From NCBI GenBank assembly GCA_031552315.1, contig JAVBMP010000066.1:1-21439 (forward strand): a stretch of DNA of 21,439 bases. The letters are read 5' to 3'. The DNA is from JAVBMP01 sp031552315. GTDB taxonomy: Bacteria; Desulfobacterota; Desulfovibrionia; Desulfovibrionales; Desulfovibrionaceae. This document shows positions 1-5,723 of the stretch, one piece after another; position 1 is the stretch's first letter; every line of letters begins with the position of its first letter. The position numbers were made by a program, and so were the translations under genes. The notes under the pieces are model-generated. The model was given only the letters and a program-made list of their open reading frames with translations. It ran no database searches and had not been told where the DNA came from.

Positions 1-27
1 GGGCAAAAAGGCCATTGCGCAATGGCC
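1..27. repeat. Probable right end of a type B element cut by the window edge
   Basis: The first nine bases (GGGCAAAAA) followed by GGCCATT match the right end of the complete type B element at 1476-1490. This suggests that a second type B element ends here and that its terminal palindrome is shared with the left boundary of element A copy 1. The match is short and the rest of the element lies outside the window. Confidence 0.35.
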
Positions 28-180
28 GCCAGATTGATGACAAACCCCGCAAGGCCGGGGTTTGTAAAGGCACGCCCGCTTCGGCGCCTTACGGCGGCAA
101 TGAATGCCGCCTACGCCTGCGCGGCGGGCTGTTGACAAAGAGGACTTTGTCAACAGCCTCAAGGCCATTGCGCAATGGCC
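10..180 (+). repeat. Element A, copy 1: palindrome-bracketed hairpin repeat
   Basis: A core of about 135 bp is bracketed by two identical 18-bp palindromes, GGCCATTGCGCAATGGCC, at 10-27 and 163-180. The core folds into several strong hairpins: ACAAACCCCG/CGGGGTTTGT (about 40-65), GGCGGCA/TGCCGCC around 92-110, and GCTGTTGACAAAG/CTTTGTCAACAGC at 129-158. Related copies lie at 5536-5665 (same orientation) and 14093-14264 (inverted). The element ends 12 bp from the leuB stop codon, so it probably forms the 3' end of that transcript. It carries no open reading frame of its own and resembles REP/BIME or MITE-type non-autonomous repeats. Confidence 0.85.
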
Positions 181-192
181 TCAGCTTGAAAA

Positions 193-1326
193 TTACAGGT
201 TGCCCAGCACTGCCCGCCCCATTTCCCGGCAGCCGACAACGCGTTCTGCGCCCGCCTGCCCGTTGCCTCTTAAATCCGGGGTTCTCAAACCCCCGGCGCC
301 CCCGTTGGACAGTGCCTTGCGCACGGCCGCCTCCAGCGCGGCGGCGGCTTCCGGCTGCCCAAGACTTAAGCGCAGCAGCATGGCGGCTGAAAGAATGGCG
401 GCCAGCGGGTTGGCCTTGTCCTGCCCGGCCAGATCCGGCGCGGAACCGTGCACCGGTTCATAAAGCCCGAAGCGCACGGTTTGCGCCTTGTCCCCGGCTT
501 GCGCGGCCTTTGCAGCCCCCACGGACGCGGACGGCAAAAGGCCCAAAGACCCTACAACCGCGGCCGCTTCATCTGAAAGGATATCGCCGAAGATATTCCC
601 GGTAAGCAGCACGTCAAAGGATGACGGGGCAGATATAAGCTGCATGGCGGCGTTATCCACATACAGATGGTCAAGGGTCACATCCGGGTAGTCCTTGTGT
701 ACTTCTTCCACCACGTCGCGCCACAGGCGGCTTACTTCCAGCACATTGGCCTTGTCAACGGACGTAAGGCGCTTTCTTCTGCCCCGCGCCAGGTCAAAGC
801 CCACGCGGGCAATGCGCCGCACCTCTGCTTCATTATAAATCATGTTGTTGAAGGCATAACGCACGCCATTGCGCAGTTCCGCCCCGGCAGGCTCACCAAA
901 ATACACGTCACCGGTAAGTTCACGCACCACAACAAGATCTACGCCCTGCTCCACCAGATCCGGCCGCAGGCGTGAAAGCCCGGCCAATTCCGGGTAAACC
1001 TGGGCCGGGCGCAAGTTTGCAAAAAGCCCAAGGGCCTTGCGTATGCCCAAAAGACCGGCTTCCGGCCTTTGGGCTGTGGGCAGGGCATCCCAGCGCGGGC
1101 CGCCCACCGCGCCAAGCAGCACGGCATCGGCCTTGCGGCAGGCAGCCAGAGTATCTTCCGGCAACGGGCCGCCTGTCTGGTCAATGGCCGCCCCGCCAAT
1201 CAGCGCGGTCTGGAAGGAAAGTTCAAAAGAAAAACGCCGCCCCATTTCTTCCAGCGCAAGGCGGGCCTGTTCCGTAACCTCCGGCCCTATGCCGTCACCT
1301 GGCAGCAATACGATTTCATACTTCAT
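193..1326 (-). CDS. leuB: 3-isopropylmalate dehydrogenase
   Basis: Catalyses the NAD-dependent oxidation and decarboxylation of 3-isopropylmalate to 2-oxoisocaproate in cytosolic leucine synthesis. The 377-residue product has the family layout. It starts with the LLPGDGIGPEV nucleotide-site strand (about 7-17), has substrate-binding arginines around 96, 106 and 135 (the last in VVRELTGDVYFGEP), Tyr142, a lysine/asparagine segment SVDKANVLE (189-197), and metal-binding aspartates in LYVDNAAMQL (Asp224) and GDILSDEAA (Asp248, Asp252). The C-terminal GGLRTPDLRGNG block is present, so the gene looks complete. The ATG at 1326 fits the family N-terminus, although its ribosome site (GCGGGTGA) is weak. 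No leuA, leuC or leuD is adjacent; upstream lie a type B element and a possible RNA gene. Confidence 0.95.
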   Translation of the reverse strand: MKYEIVLLPGDGIGPEVTEQARLALEEMGRRFSFELSFQTALIGGAAIDQTGGPLPEDTLAACRKADAVLLGAVGGPRWDALPTAQRPEAGLLGIRKALGLFANLRPAQVYPELAGLSRLRPDLVEQGVDLVVVRELTGDVYFGEPAGAELRNGVRYAFNNMIYNEAEVRRIARVGFDLARGRRKRLTSVDKANVLEVSRLWRDVVEEVHKDYPDVTLDHLYVDNAAMQLISAPSSFDVLLTGNIFGDILSDEAAAVVGSLGLLPSASVGAAKAAQAGDKAQTVRFGLYEPVHGSAPDLAGQDKANPLAAILSAAMLLRLSLGQPEAAAALEAAVRKALSNGGAGGLRTPDLRGNGQAGAERVVGCREMGRAVLGNL

Positions 1327-1359
1327 GGTTCACCCGCTTGTTAAAAATCAATCTGCTTC

Positions 1360-1504
1360 GAGGCCATTGCATAATGAGAATTTTTGTTCTTTTACAAGGA
1401 ATGCGAGTTCTGCGCGGAGGGAGTATATTCAAGCATATATGACCTTCGCGCGGGACGAAGCGTGACGCAGTAAAAGGGCAAAAAGGCCATTATGCAACGG
1501 CCTC
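1360..1504. repeat. Element B, copy 1: 145-bp element with 17-bp terminal inverted repeats
   Basis: Left end GAGGCCATTGCATAATG (1360-1376) and right end CATTATGCAACGGCCTC (1488-1504) are inverted copies that match at 16 of 17 positions; the one difference gives a G-T pair. Bases 1381-1406 match 7738-7763 in copy 2 at 25 of 26 positions. There is no protein gene inside. It lies about 35 bp upstream of the leuB start, so it has split or replaced part of the leuB leader. It looks like a MITE, with termini related to the palindrome that brackets element A. Confidence 0.75.
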
Positions 1505-1687
1505 GCTTCGCAAAACATAGCAAGAATAGCGCCTTGCGGCAAGCGGAATGAAGACAGATTTACTCTTATTTACGCAAAGGCAAAAAGAACAGCCCCTTGC
1601 CGGCAAAAAATCTTGTTGCGCCGCAAGAACATTCGCACGTTCATGAATGCGTACCAAAACGCTATGAATTGCCGGAAACAGCAGGAC

Positions 1688-1886
1688 AAAAAACCGCGCA
1701 AGGCAGAGGGAGGGGAAACGAAAAGGGGCCCACAAGATGTGAACCCCTGAGTATTTTGGTATGCGCACTGCAAAAATAAATTTTACGTTTACAAAATATA
1801 AATACGGTGCCCGCTACATACCTGGCAAGGCTACAGCTTGCGCCGCAGTTCCCTCCTCGCCTTGAGCAAGCAGTAACAGAGAACGC
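1688..1886 (-). ncRNA. Candidate structured RNA of unknown family
   Basis: A composite 16-bp closing stem joins 1699-1717 to 1849-1864 (CAAGGC, GAGG, AGGG, AA with three single bulges). It encloses three hairpins. The first is 1831-1837/1842-1848, which reads CTGCGGC-GCAA-GCTGTAG on the minus strand with a GNRA-type tetraloop. The second is 1758-1763/1817-1822 (GGTATG/CATACC), extended by GCAC/GTGC. The third is 1725-1728/1744-1747 plus 1731-1734/1738-1741. Two pairs of the tetraloop hairpin are G-U on the minus strand but A-C mismatches on the plus strand, which favours minus-strand transcription. The closing stem is followed on that strand by a run of six T (1693-1688). I could not match it to a known RNA class. 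A leader for leuB is the main alternative. This is inference from hand folding. Confidence 0.4.
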
Positions 1887-1892
1887 AAGGCA

Positions 1893-1922
1893 ATGCAAGC
1901 ATTTTTGTGAAAAAAATGTCAA
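1893..1922 (-). promoter_or_regulatory. Possible promoter of the minus-strand structured RNA
   Basis: On the minus strand there is a perfect -35 box TTGACA (1922-1917). After 18 bp comes a poor -10 box TTGCAT (1898-1893), with an extended TG motif one base before it. This would start a transcript near 1886, about 20 bases before the closing stem of the candidate RNA. The weak -10 keeps confidence low. Confidence 0.3.
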
Positions 1923-1998
1923 TATCTTAAATTAACTGGAAATTATTAGCAACAATTATTACTCTCATACGCAAAAATTTCACAGGGGAATAAGGCTT

Positions 1999-2026
1999 TT
2001 GAATTTTGCCCAATTTGGTGTATGCT
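1999..2026 (+). promoter_or_regulatory. Candidate sigma-70 promoter of the Crp/Fnr gene
   Basis: TTGAAT (1999-2004), a 16-bp spacer and TATGCT (2021-2026) make a reasonable vegetative promoter with a start near 2033. That leaves a leader of about 20 bases with a good ribosome site, and it argues against translation starting further upstream. Confidence 0.5.
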
Positions 2027-2052
2027 CCGCGAATTGCGCATGGAGGTTAGAT

Positions 2053-2754
2053 ATGAAGGACATCAACGCGGAATACCTGGCCAAAGAAGTGCCGCTGTTC
2101 AGCCAACTTTCGCCTGAACAGCGTGAACGCTTCCTTATGGCCGGGAAAAAAACCGCTTTCAAGCGCGGCGCCGTTATTTTTCAGGAAGGGGAAGCCGCGG
2201 ACAAACTCTATATAGTGTTAAGCGGGCGCGTGAAGATAAGCCGGTTTTCTTTGGACGGGAGAGAGGCCATACTGCACATTTTCGGCCCCGGTGAACCAAT
2301 TGGCGAGGCGGCGGCCCTACAAAATGGCAACTTTCCCGCCCGGGCGGAAGCGCTTGAAGATACAGACATTCTGTACTGGCCGCGCCAGTCTTTGCTTGAA
2401 CTTATTGTGCAAGACCCTTCCTTCGCCCTTAACCTGATGGCCGCCCTGGCCCTGCGCCTGAAAAGCTTTGCCGACCGCATAGAAACCCTGGCCCTGCATG
2501 AAACCCCCCAGCGCCTGGCCGCGTACTTGCTGCACCAAAGCGAAGTAAACGACAACGCCGAATGCTTTGAACTTGATATAAACAAAGGCCTGCTTGCCGC
2601 CATGCTGGGCACCGCGCGGGAAACCCTTTCCCGCTGCCTGGGCCGCTTTGCCAAAGACGCGGTTATTGAGCTTGAAGGCCGCAAGGTGCGCATTTTGAAC
2701 CGCCCCCGGCTTGAAGCCCTGGCCGAAGGCCGCGTGATGCCGGACGCCCATTAA
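2053..2754 (+). CDS. Crp/Fnr-family transcriptional regulator
   Basis: A predicted cytosolic DNA-binding regulator of 233 residues. The N-terminal cyclic-nucleotide-binding-type beta-roll spans about 10-125 (KRGAVIFQEGEAADKLYIVL, GEPIGEAAAL). It is followed by the long dimerisation helix (about 125-150) and a C-terminal winged helix whose recognition segment is GLLAAMLGTARETLSRCLGR (179-198). There is no N-terminal cysteine cluster, so it is not an oxygen-sensing FNR with an iron-sulfur cluster. HcpR- or Dnr-like haem/NO sensors are possible, but the ligand cannot be read from sequence. The ATG at 2053 was chosen because GGAGG lies 7-11 bases upstream and the longer frame would begin inside the promoter. 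It is divergent from the leuB region, and the target genes are unknown. Confidence 0.9.
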   Translation: MKDINAEYLAKEVPLFSQLSPEQRERFLMAGKKTAFKRGAVIFQEGEAADKLYIVLSGRVKISRFSLDGREAILHIFGPGEPIGEAAALQNGNFPARAEALEDTDILYWPRQSLLELIVQDPSFALNLMAALALRLKSFADRIETLALHETPQRLAAYLLHQSEVNDNAECFELDINKGLLAAMLGTARETLSRCLGRFAKDAVIELEGRKVRILNRPRLEALAEGRVMPDAH

Positions 2755-3080
2755 GCGATACCTTCTAACAGGCTTACACATATCAAATACCAAATAAGTA
2801 GCGCCAGAGCCAATTTTTCCGTTTTGGGGGCTTGACTTTTTCTGGCTATTCAATAACTCTTATCAATAACGTATCGCGATAAGCTTGCCCTTGCTTCAAA
2901 AGCTTTCTCCCGCCAGGCGCCTTGCCTGGGGGGACTGCTTGCGGGCGGCAATAATGCGCGCCTGTAATTTTTATGTCTGTCAAAACTTGTCCTTTACCCG
3001 CGTTGCCAGGCATGCCCGGCCATTACACCTAAATTTTGTTTACTTTTTTTGTCTCACCCCTTGAAAAAAAGAGGAAAATA
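2755..3080. other. Intergenic region between the Crp/Fnr gene and perR
   Basis: No gene is seen in these 326 bases. They hold a 10-bp palindrome TATCGCGATA (2872-2881), nested in an inverted repeat TTATC/GATAA (2860-2882). There is also a hairpin CCAGGC-GCCTT-GCCTGG (2913-2929) with flanking TCCC/GGGA pairs, and an imperfect palindrome CCAGGCATGCCCGG (3007-3020). Either palindrome could be an operator for perR autoregulation, but neither matches a site I can name. No convincing promoter was found. Confidence 0.4.
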
Positions 3081-3524
3081 ATGTTAGAAGAAAATAGAAC
3101 TCCATCAACGGATGCCAGACCGTCAAGCCGCATGACCAGGCAGCGGGCGGTTATTCTTAAGGAGCTTTGCGCCCTGAAGACGCACCCCACGGCGGATGAA
3201 ATTTACCATATTGTGCGCGGCAGCCTGCCGCACATCAGCCTGGGCACTGTTTACCGCAACCTTGACCACCTGGTGGCCAGCGGGAGTATCTTGAAATTGG
3301 AAAAAGCCGGAAGTCAAAAACGCTTTGACGGCAACCCGGTGCCGCACCAGCACATACGTTGCGACATATGCGGCCGTATAAGCGATGTCATGCCGGAAAT
3401 ACCCGTGCCCCCGCTTACTGAAGAGGTATTGCAAAGCATTGCCGATACCGGGTTTAAATTTACCGGCGCTTTTATTGAACTTGTCGGCATCTGCCCGGAC
3501 TGCGCAGCCGTAAAACCTTCCTGA
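3081..3524 (+). CDS. perR: Fur-family regulator with PerR-type metal ligands
   Basis: A predicted peroxide-sensing repressor of 147 residues. The winged helix includes HPTADEIYHIV and ISLGTVYRNLDHLVASG (about 35-70). All five ligands of the PerR regulatory iron/manganese site are at the expected places, offset by two from the Bacillus subtilis numbering: His35, Asp83, His89, His91 and Asp102. Asp102 rather than Glu is the feature that separates PerR from Fur. The structural zinc cysteines are present as CDIC (94-97) and CPDC (138-141). The start at 3081 follows GAGGAAAATA; a longer frame from 3036 has no ribosome site. The rubredoxin gene lies 54 bp downstream on the same strand and is probably cotranscribed. 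In Desulfovibrio vulgaris a perR-rubrerythrin-rubredoxin-like cluster is known. The PerR call is strong, but oxidation sensing is inferred. Confidence 0.88.
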   Translation: MLEENRTPSTDARPSSRMTRQRAVILKELCALKTHPTADEIYHIVRGSLPHISLGTVYRNLDHLVASGSILKLEKAGSQKRFDGNPVPHQHIRCDICGRISDVMPEIPVPPLTEEVLQSIADTGFKFTGAFIELVGICPDCAAVKPS

Positions 3525-3578
3525 ACAAATTGGCGGCGCAACCGGGCAAGGCCGGCGCAACAACGCAAGGAGAATGTC

Positions 3579-3758
3579 ATGCCGGATCCGCAAAAAATGT
3601 GGCGCTGCAAAACTGTGAACTGTGGCTATATCTATGACCCGGAACGGGGCGACCGCAAAGGCAAAATAGAAAAAGGCGTCCTGTTTGAAGACCTTCCCCC
3701 AACCTGGCGTTGCCCGGTATGCGGCGCTTCAAAGGCGGCATTTGAAAGAATGGCCTGA
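3579..3758 (+). CDS. Rubredoxin with CX4C spacing (Rd2/Rdl type)
   Basis: A small soluble electron carrier of 59 residues with one iron held by four cysteines. The C-terminal pair is the usual CPVCG (45-49). The N-terminal pair is C10-KTVN-C15, i.e. CX4C instead of the common CX2C. This matches the second rubredoxin (Rd2) of Desulfovibrio desulfuricans and the rubredoxin-like protein encoded near perR and rubrerythrin in Desulfovibrio vulgaris. The ATG at 3579 has AAGGAGA 6 bases upstream. It follows perR by 54 bp and is followed by a terminator-like hairpin at 3822. It probably passes electrons to a peroxide- or oxygen-reducing enzyme encoded elsewhere, because no rubrerythrin is present here. 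Confidence 0.92.
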   Translation: MPDPQKMWRCKTVNCGYIYDPERGDRKGKIEKGVLFEDLPPTWRCPVCGASKAAFERMA

Positions 3759-3821
3759 CTTACGGCTGGACTCCTTTTCAGATTTCCTGTAGTCTTGAAC
3801 AAACCGCGCATATTACGGCAT

Positions 3822-3858
3822 CCGCGCAGGGCGTCTGCGTCCGCTCGGGCGCGGTTTT
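3822..3858 (+). terminator. Rho-independent terminator after the perR-rubredoxin pair
   Basis: CCGCGC (3822-3827) pairs with GCGCGG (3849-3854) and is followed by TTTT (3855-3858). Downstream are two further hairpins without T runs: TTTGAC/GTCAAA (3866-3896) and CGCGGG-AAA/TTTCCCCGCG (3924-3946). Confidence 0.55.
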
Positions 3859-4022
3859 AAGGCGGTTTGACTTTGATAATGCCCACGGCGGTCAAAGCCC
3901 CGTAGTTTGGCCGAAGAAACCCGCGCGGGAAAATGGTTTCCCCGCGTTCCTCGGCAGCTTGGCGCATCAATTCAAAGTGAAGGCGCGCCAGTCAACATTC
4001 ACATATTCAGTGCAGGTGAAAT

Positions 4023-4490
4023 ATGAAAAAATTCCATTTGGCCGGTAAACTGTTCGTATTACTTCTGGCCCTGTCGGTTTTGGCCGCTTGCGCGCAAAAA
4101 GGCGGCGGCACCTTTACCAGCAGCGGGCAACAGCGGTCAAACGCCGTGCATTACGGCACGGTGCTTAGCGTGCGCACGGTTAAAATAGAAAATGATACCT
4201 CCGGCGTTGGCCCGGTGGTGGGCGGCGTGGCCGGCGGCGTTGTCGGCAACCTCTTCGGTTCCGGGTCCGGCAAGGTGCTGGCCACTGTTGGTGGCGCAGC
4301 CCTGGGCGCTTTGGGCGGTTACGCCACTGAAAACGTCATCCGCAACCATGACGCGCTGGAAATTATTGTGGAGCTTGACAACGGCAGCCACATAGCCGTG
4401 GTGCAAGACCCGGACATACACTTCAGGGCCGGTGACAAGGTTATGGTGCTTGCAGGCTCCGATGGTTCAAGCCGGGTACAACCCCGCTGA
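4023..4490 (+). CDS. Glycine-zipper outer-membrane lipoprotein (SlyB/Pcp-like)
   Basis: A predicted lipoprotein of 155 residues. It has a signal peptide with a basic start (MKKFHLAGK), a hydrophobic core and the lipobox LAAC, with lipidated Cys23. The mature part has a short beta segment (HYGTVLSVRTVKI) and a glycine-zipper hairpin rich in GxxxG repeats (about 62-104: VGGVAGGVVGNLFGSG, GGAALGALGGYA). A C-terminal beta domain resembling the SlyB/Pcp family follows. Members sit in the outer membrane and are linked to envelope integrity. The start at 4023 follows AGGTGA. It appears to be a single-gene unit, closed by a strong hairpin at 4506. Maturation would depend on Lgt, which is encoded at 11736. 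Confidence 0.85.
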   Translation: MKKFHLAGKLFVLLLALSVLAACAQKGGGTFTSSGQQRSNAVHYGTVLSVRTVKIENDTSGVGPVVGGVAGGVVGNLFGSGSGKVLATVGGAALGALGGYATENVIRNHDALEIIVELDNGSHIAVVQDPDIHFRAGDKVMVLAGSDGSSRVQPR

Positions 4491-4505
4491 TATATTTAAT
4501 ATTTT

Positions 4506-4538
4506 CCGGGCTTCAGGGCCAAAAACCCTGAAGCCCGG
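4506..4538 (+). terminator. Strong hairpin after the lipoprotein gene
   Basis: A perfect 13-bp stem CCGGGCTTCAGGG/CCCTGAAGCCCGG (4506-4518 and 4526-4538) lies 16 bases after the stop codon. The following T tract is weak (CCTTGCTGTTT), so termination is likely but not certain. Confidence 0.65.
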
Positions 4539-4639
4539 CCTTGCTGTTTGAACGGGGGAGCTTGCCGCCCGCTTTAGGGCCTGTTGGCACAACGGCCCTT
4601 TTGTCCTGTGTGTTGCGCCAAAAACAAAGCTGCCCATTT

Positions 4640-4764
4640 AGAGTGGTTTACGCTTGAAATAGTCGCTTAACGGCGAGCAAAGCTCGCCTACGACTATTCC
4701 GCGGCAAGGATTTGAAGACAAATCCTTGCTGAGCAATTCACTCATTTCAATCGTAAATTGCTCT
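4640..4764. repeat. Element C1: long inverted repeat enclosing two hairpins
   Basis: Outer arms 4640-4660 and 4744-4764 (21 bp each) pair with three G-T wobbles and one mismatch. Inside are a stepped hairpin (ATAGTCG/CGACTAT at 4659-4665/4691-4697 plus GGCGAGC/GCTCGCC at 4672-4678/4682-4688) and a 10-bp hairpin (GCAAGGATTT/AAATCCTTGC, 4704-4713/4720-4729). It has no coding capacity. The right end, ATTCACT...CGTAAATTGCTCT, resembles that of C2, which follows 3 bases later. It may be a folded RNA segment or a MITE. Confidence 0.7.
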
Positions 4765-4767
4765 AAA

Positions 4768-4833
4768 AGCTGTTCGCTGGGTTTAAAGGCAAGCCCTTGC
4801 CGGGCGATTCACTTGTTTCACCCGCGAACCGCT
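4768..4833. repeat. Element C2: shorter relative of C1
   Basis: Left arm 4768-4787 (AGCTGTTCGCTGGGTTTAAA) pairs imperfectly with right arm 4815-4833 (GTTTCACCCGCGAACCGCT), around an inner hairpin GGCAAG-CC-CTTGCC (4788-4801). The right half (GATTCACTTGTTTCA...GCTCT) parallels that of C1, while the arm sequence differs and still pairs. C1 and C2 together fill most of the 407 bases between the lipoprotein and SLOG-like genes. A weak -35 box (TTGACG, 4843-4848) lies after C2. Confidence 0.6.
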
Positions 4834-4897
4834 CTGGAATACTTGACGATTTAACGCACAAATTCAAAATATTAACATTAACTAATTGGAGTTATAA

Positions 4898-5455
4898 ATG
4901 CTTAATCCCAAAGAATGCATACTGCACAGTGGCGGCGCTGCCGGGGCGGAAAGTTTTTTTGGCCAGTTGGCGGAAAAATACGGCCTGCAGGAAGTCAACT
5001 TCAGCTTTGACGGCCACCAAAGCGAACGCGCGCGCGGCGTAAGGGTGCTTACCAGTGATGAACTGGCCCTTAAAGACGTAAGCCTGACCTACGTTTCAAA
5101 GCTTATGAACCGCGACTACACCAGCGCCCCGCTTTTCCGCAAGGTATTGCAGTCCATTTGCTGGCAGGTAAGTAGCGCCAATGAGGTGTTTGTAATTGGT
5201 GAAATCATGCCCGACAACACCGTTAAAGGCGGCACGGGCTGGGGCGCGGAATTTGCCAAAATTTGCAATAAACGTCTTTTTGCCTTTGACCAAAAGCAAA
5301 ATGCCTGGTTTTTGTGGGACAACAACAAATGGGCCAAACAAAATGACGTGCGCGTGACTGAACGGTTGTTTACCGGCACAGGCACCCGCTTTCTTGAAGA
5401 TAACGGCAAAAAGGCCCTTGAAAATCTTTTTGCCGCTTCCTTTAAAGCGAATTAA
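4898..5455 (+). CDS. SLOG-superfamily-like protein of unknown function
   Basis: A cytosolic protein of 185 residues with no signal peptide or membrane segment. The N-terminal ILHSGGAAGAESFFGQLAEK (8-27) resembles the first nucleotide-binding loop of SLOG/LOG Rossmann proteins. The later block EVFVIGEI...KGGTGWGAEFAKI (96-122) resembles their second glycine-rich motif. Between them is a helical stretch with several conserved-looking polar residues (HQSERARG). A C-terminal tail FAFDQKQNAWFLWDNNKW (128-145) follows. SLOG proteins bind or process nucleotide-derived ligands; some release cytokinin bases from nucleotides and others sense signals in defence systems. No partner gene is adjacent, so no role is assigned. 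The start at 4898 follows GGAG with an 8-base spacer. It is preceded by C1/C2 and followed by a palindrome and tandem repeats. Confidence 0.65.
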   Translation: MLNPKECILHSGGAAGAESFFGQLAEKYGLQEVNFSFDGHQSERARGVRVLTSDELALKDVSLTYVSKLMNRDYTSAPLFRKVLQSICWQVSSANEVFVIGEIMPDNTVKGGTGWGAEFAKICNKRLFAFDQKQNAWFLWDNNKWAKQNDVRVTERLFTGTGTRFLEDNGKKALENLFAASFKAN

Positions 5456-5460
5456 TACGT

Positions 5461-5488
5461 TGCCGCATACCCGCCAGGGTATGCGGCA
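5461..5488 (+). terminator. 12-bp palindrome after the SLOG-like gene
   Basis: TGCCGCATACCC (5461-5472) and GGGTATGCGGCA (5477-5488) form a perfect stem with a 4-base loop, 5 bases after the stop codon. There is no T run. A related palindrome lies at 5666-5689 on the other side of element A copy 2, so this may be part of a repeat instead of a dedicated terminator. Confidence 0.45.
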
Positions 5489-5536
5489 GGCCGGGTATAT
5501 GACAGCCCGGGTATATGACAGCCCGGGTATATGACA
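5489..5536. repeat. Three tandem 16-bp repeats
   Basis: Three consecutive units of GCCCGGGTATATGACA (5489-5504 with one change, 5505-5520, 5521-5536). They run straight into the start of element A copy 2. Confidence 0.9.
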
Positions 5537-5689
5537 GATTGACGACAAGCCCCGCAAGGCCGGGGTTTGTAAAGGCACGCCCGCTTCGGCGCTTTACGGC
5601 GGCAATAAGTGCCGCCTGCGCCTATGCGGCGGGCTGTTGACAACGGGGACTTTGCCAGCAGCCTCGCGCATACCCGGGCGGGTATGCGC
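5536..5689 (+). repeat. Element A, copy 2, bracketed by a different palindrome
   Basis: The core 5536-5665 is clearly related to 31-160: the same hairpin order, with GGCGGCA/TGCCGCC conserved and G-T changes elsewhere. Its right flank is GCGCATACCC-GGGC-GGGTATGCGC (5666-5689), and the left side has the related palindrome at 5461-5488, instead of the CCATTGC palindrome that brackets copies 1 and 3. Confidence 0.8.
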
Positions 5690-5723
5690 CAACCCGCGAC
5701 GCAAACGGCGTTTGCCAGCTTTT

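Noticed and set aside
15..605. Long open frame on the plus strand across element A and the leuB 3' end
   Set aside because: Its first third is repeat DNA and the rest is antisense to leuB; the translation is arginine/proline-rich with no family resemblance.
1800..1870. Resemblance of GAGGAGGGAACTGC to conserved cobalamin or SAH riboswitch strings
   Set aside because: The order and spacing of the other conserved blocks of either riboswitch are missing; only short strings match.
1490..1922. Overlapping minus-strand open frames upstream of leuB
   Set aside because: Their translations look random, start sites are poor, and the region folds as RNA with base pairs that explain the sequence better.
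5489..5536. Small CRISPR array
   Set aside because: The 16-bp units are contiguous with no unique spacers, and no cas gene is near.
5536..5665. Cyclic-di-GMP riboswitch in front of the diguanylate cyclase
   Set aside because: The core is a repeat also found after leuB and ttcA-like genes and lacks the conserved aptamer sequences.
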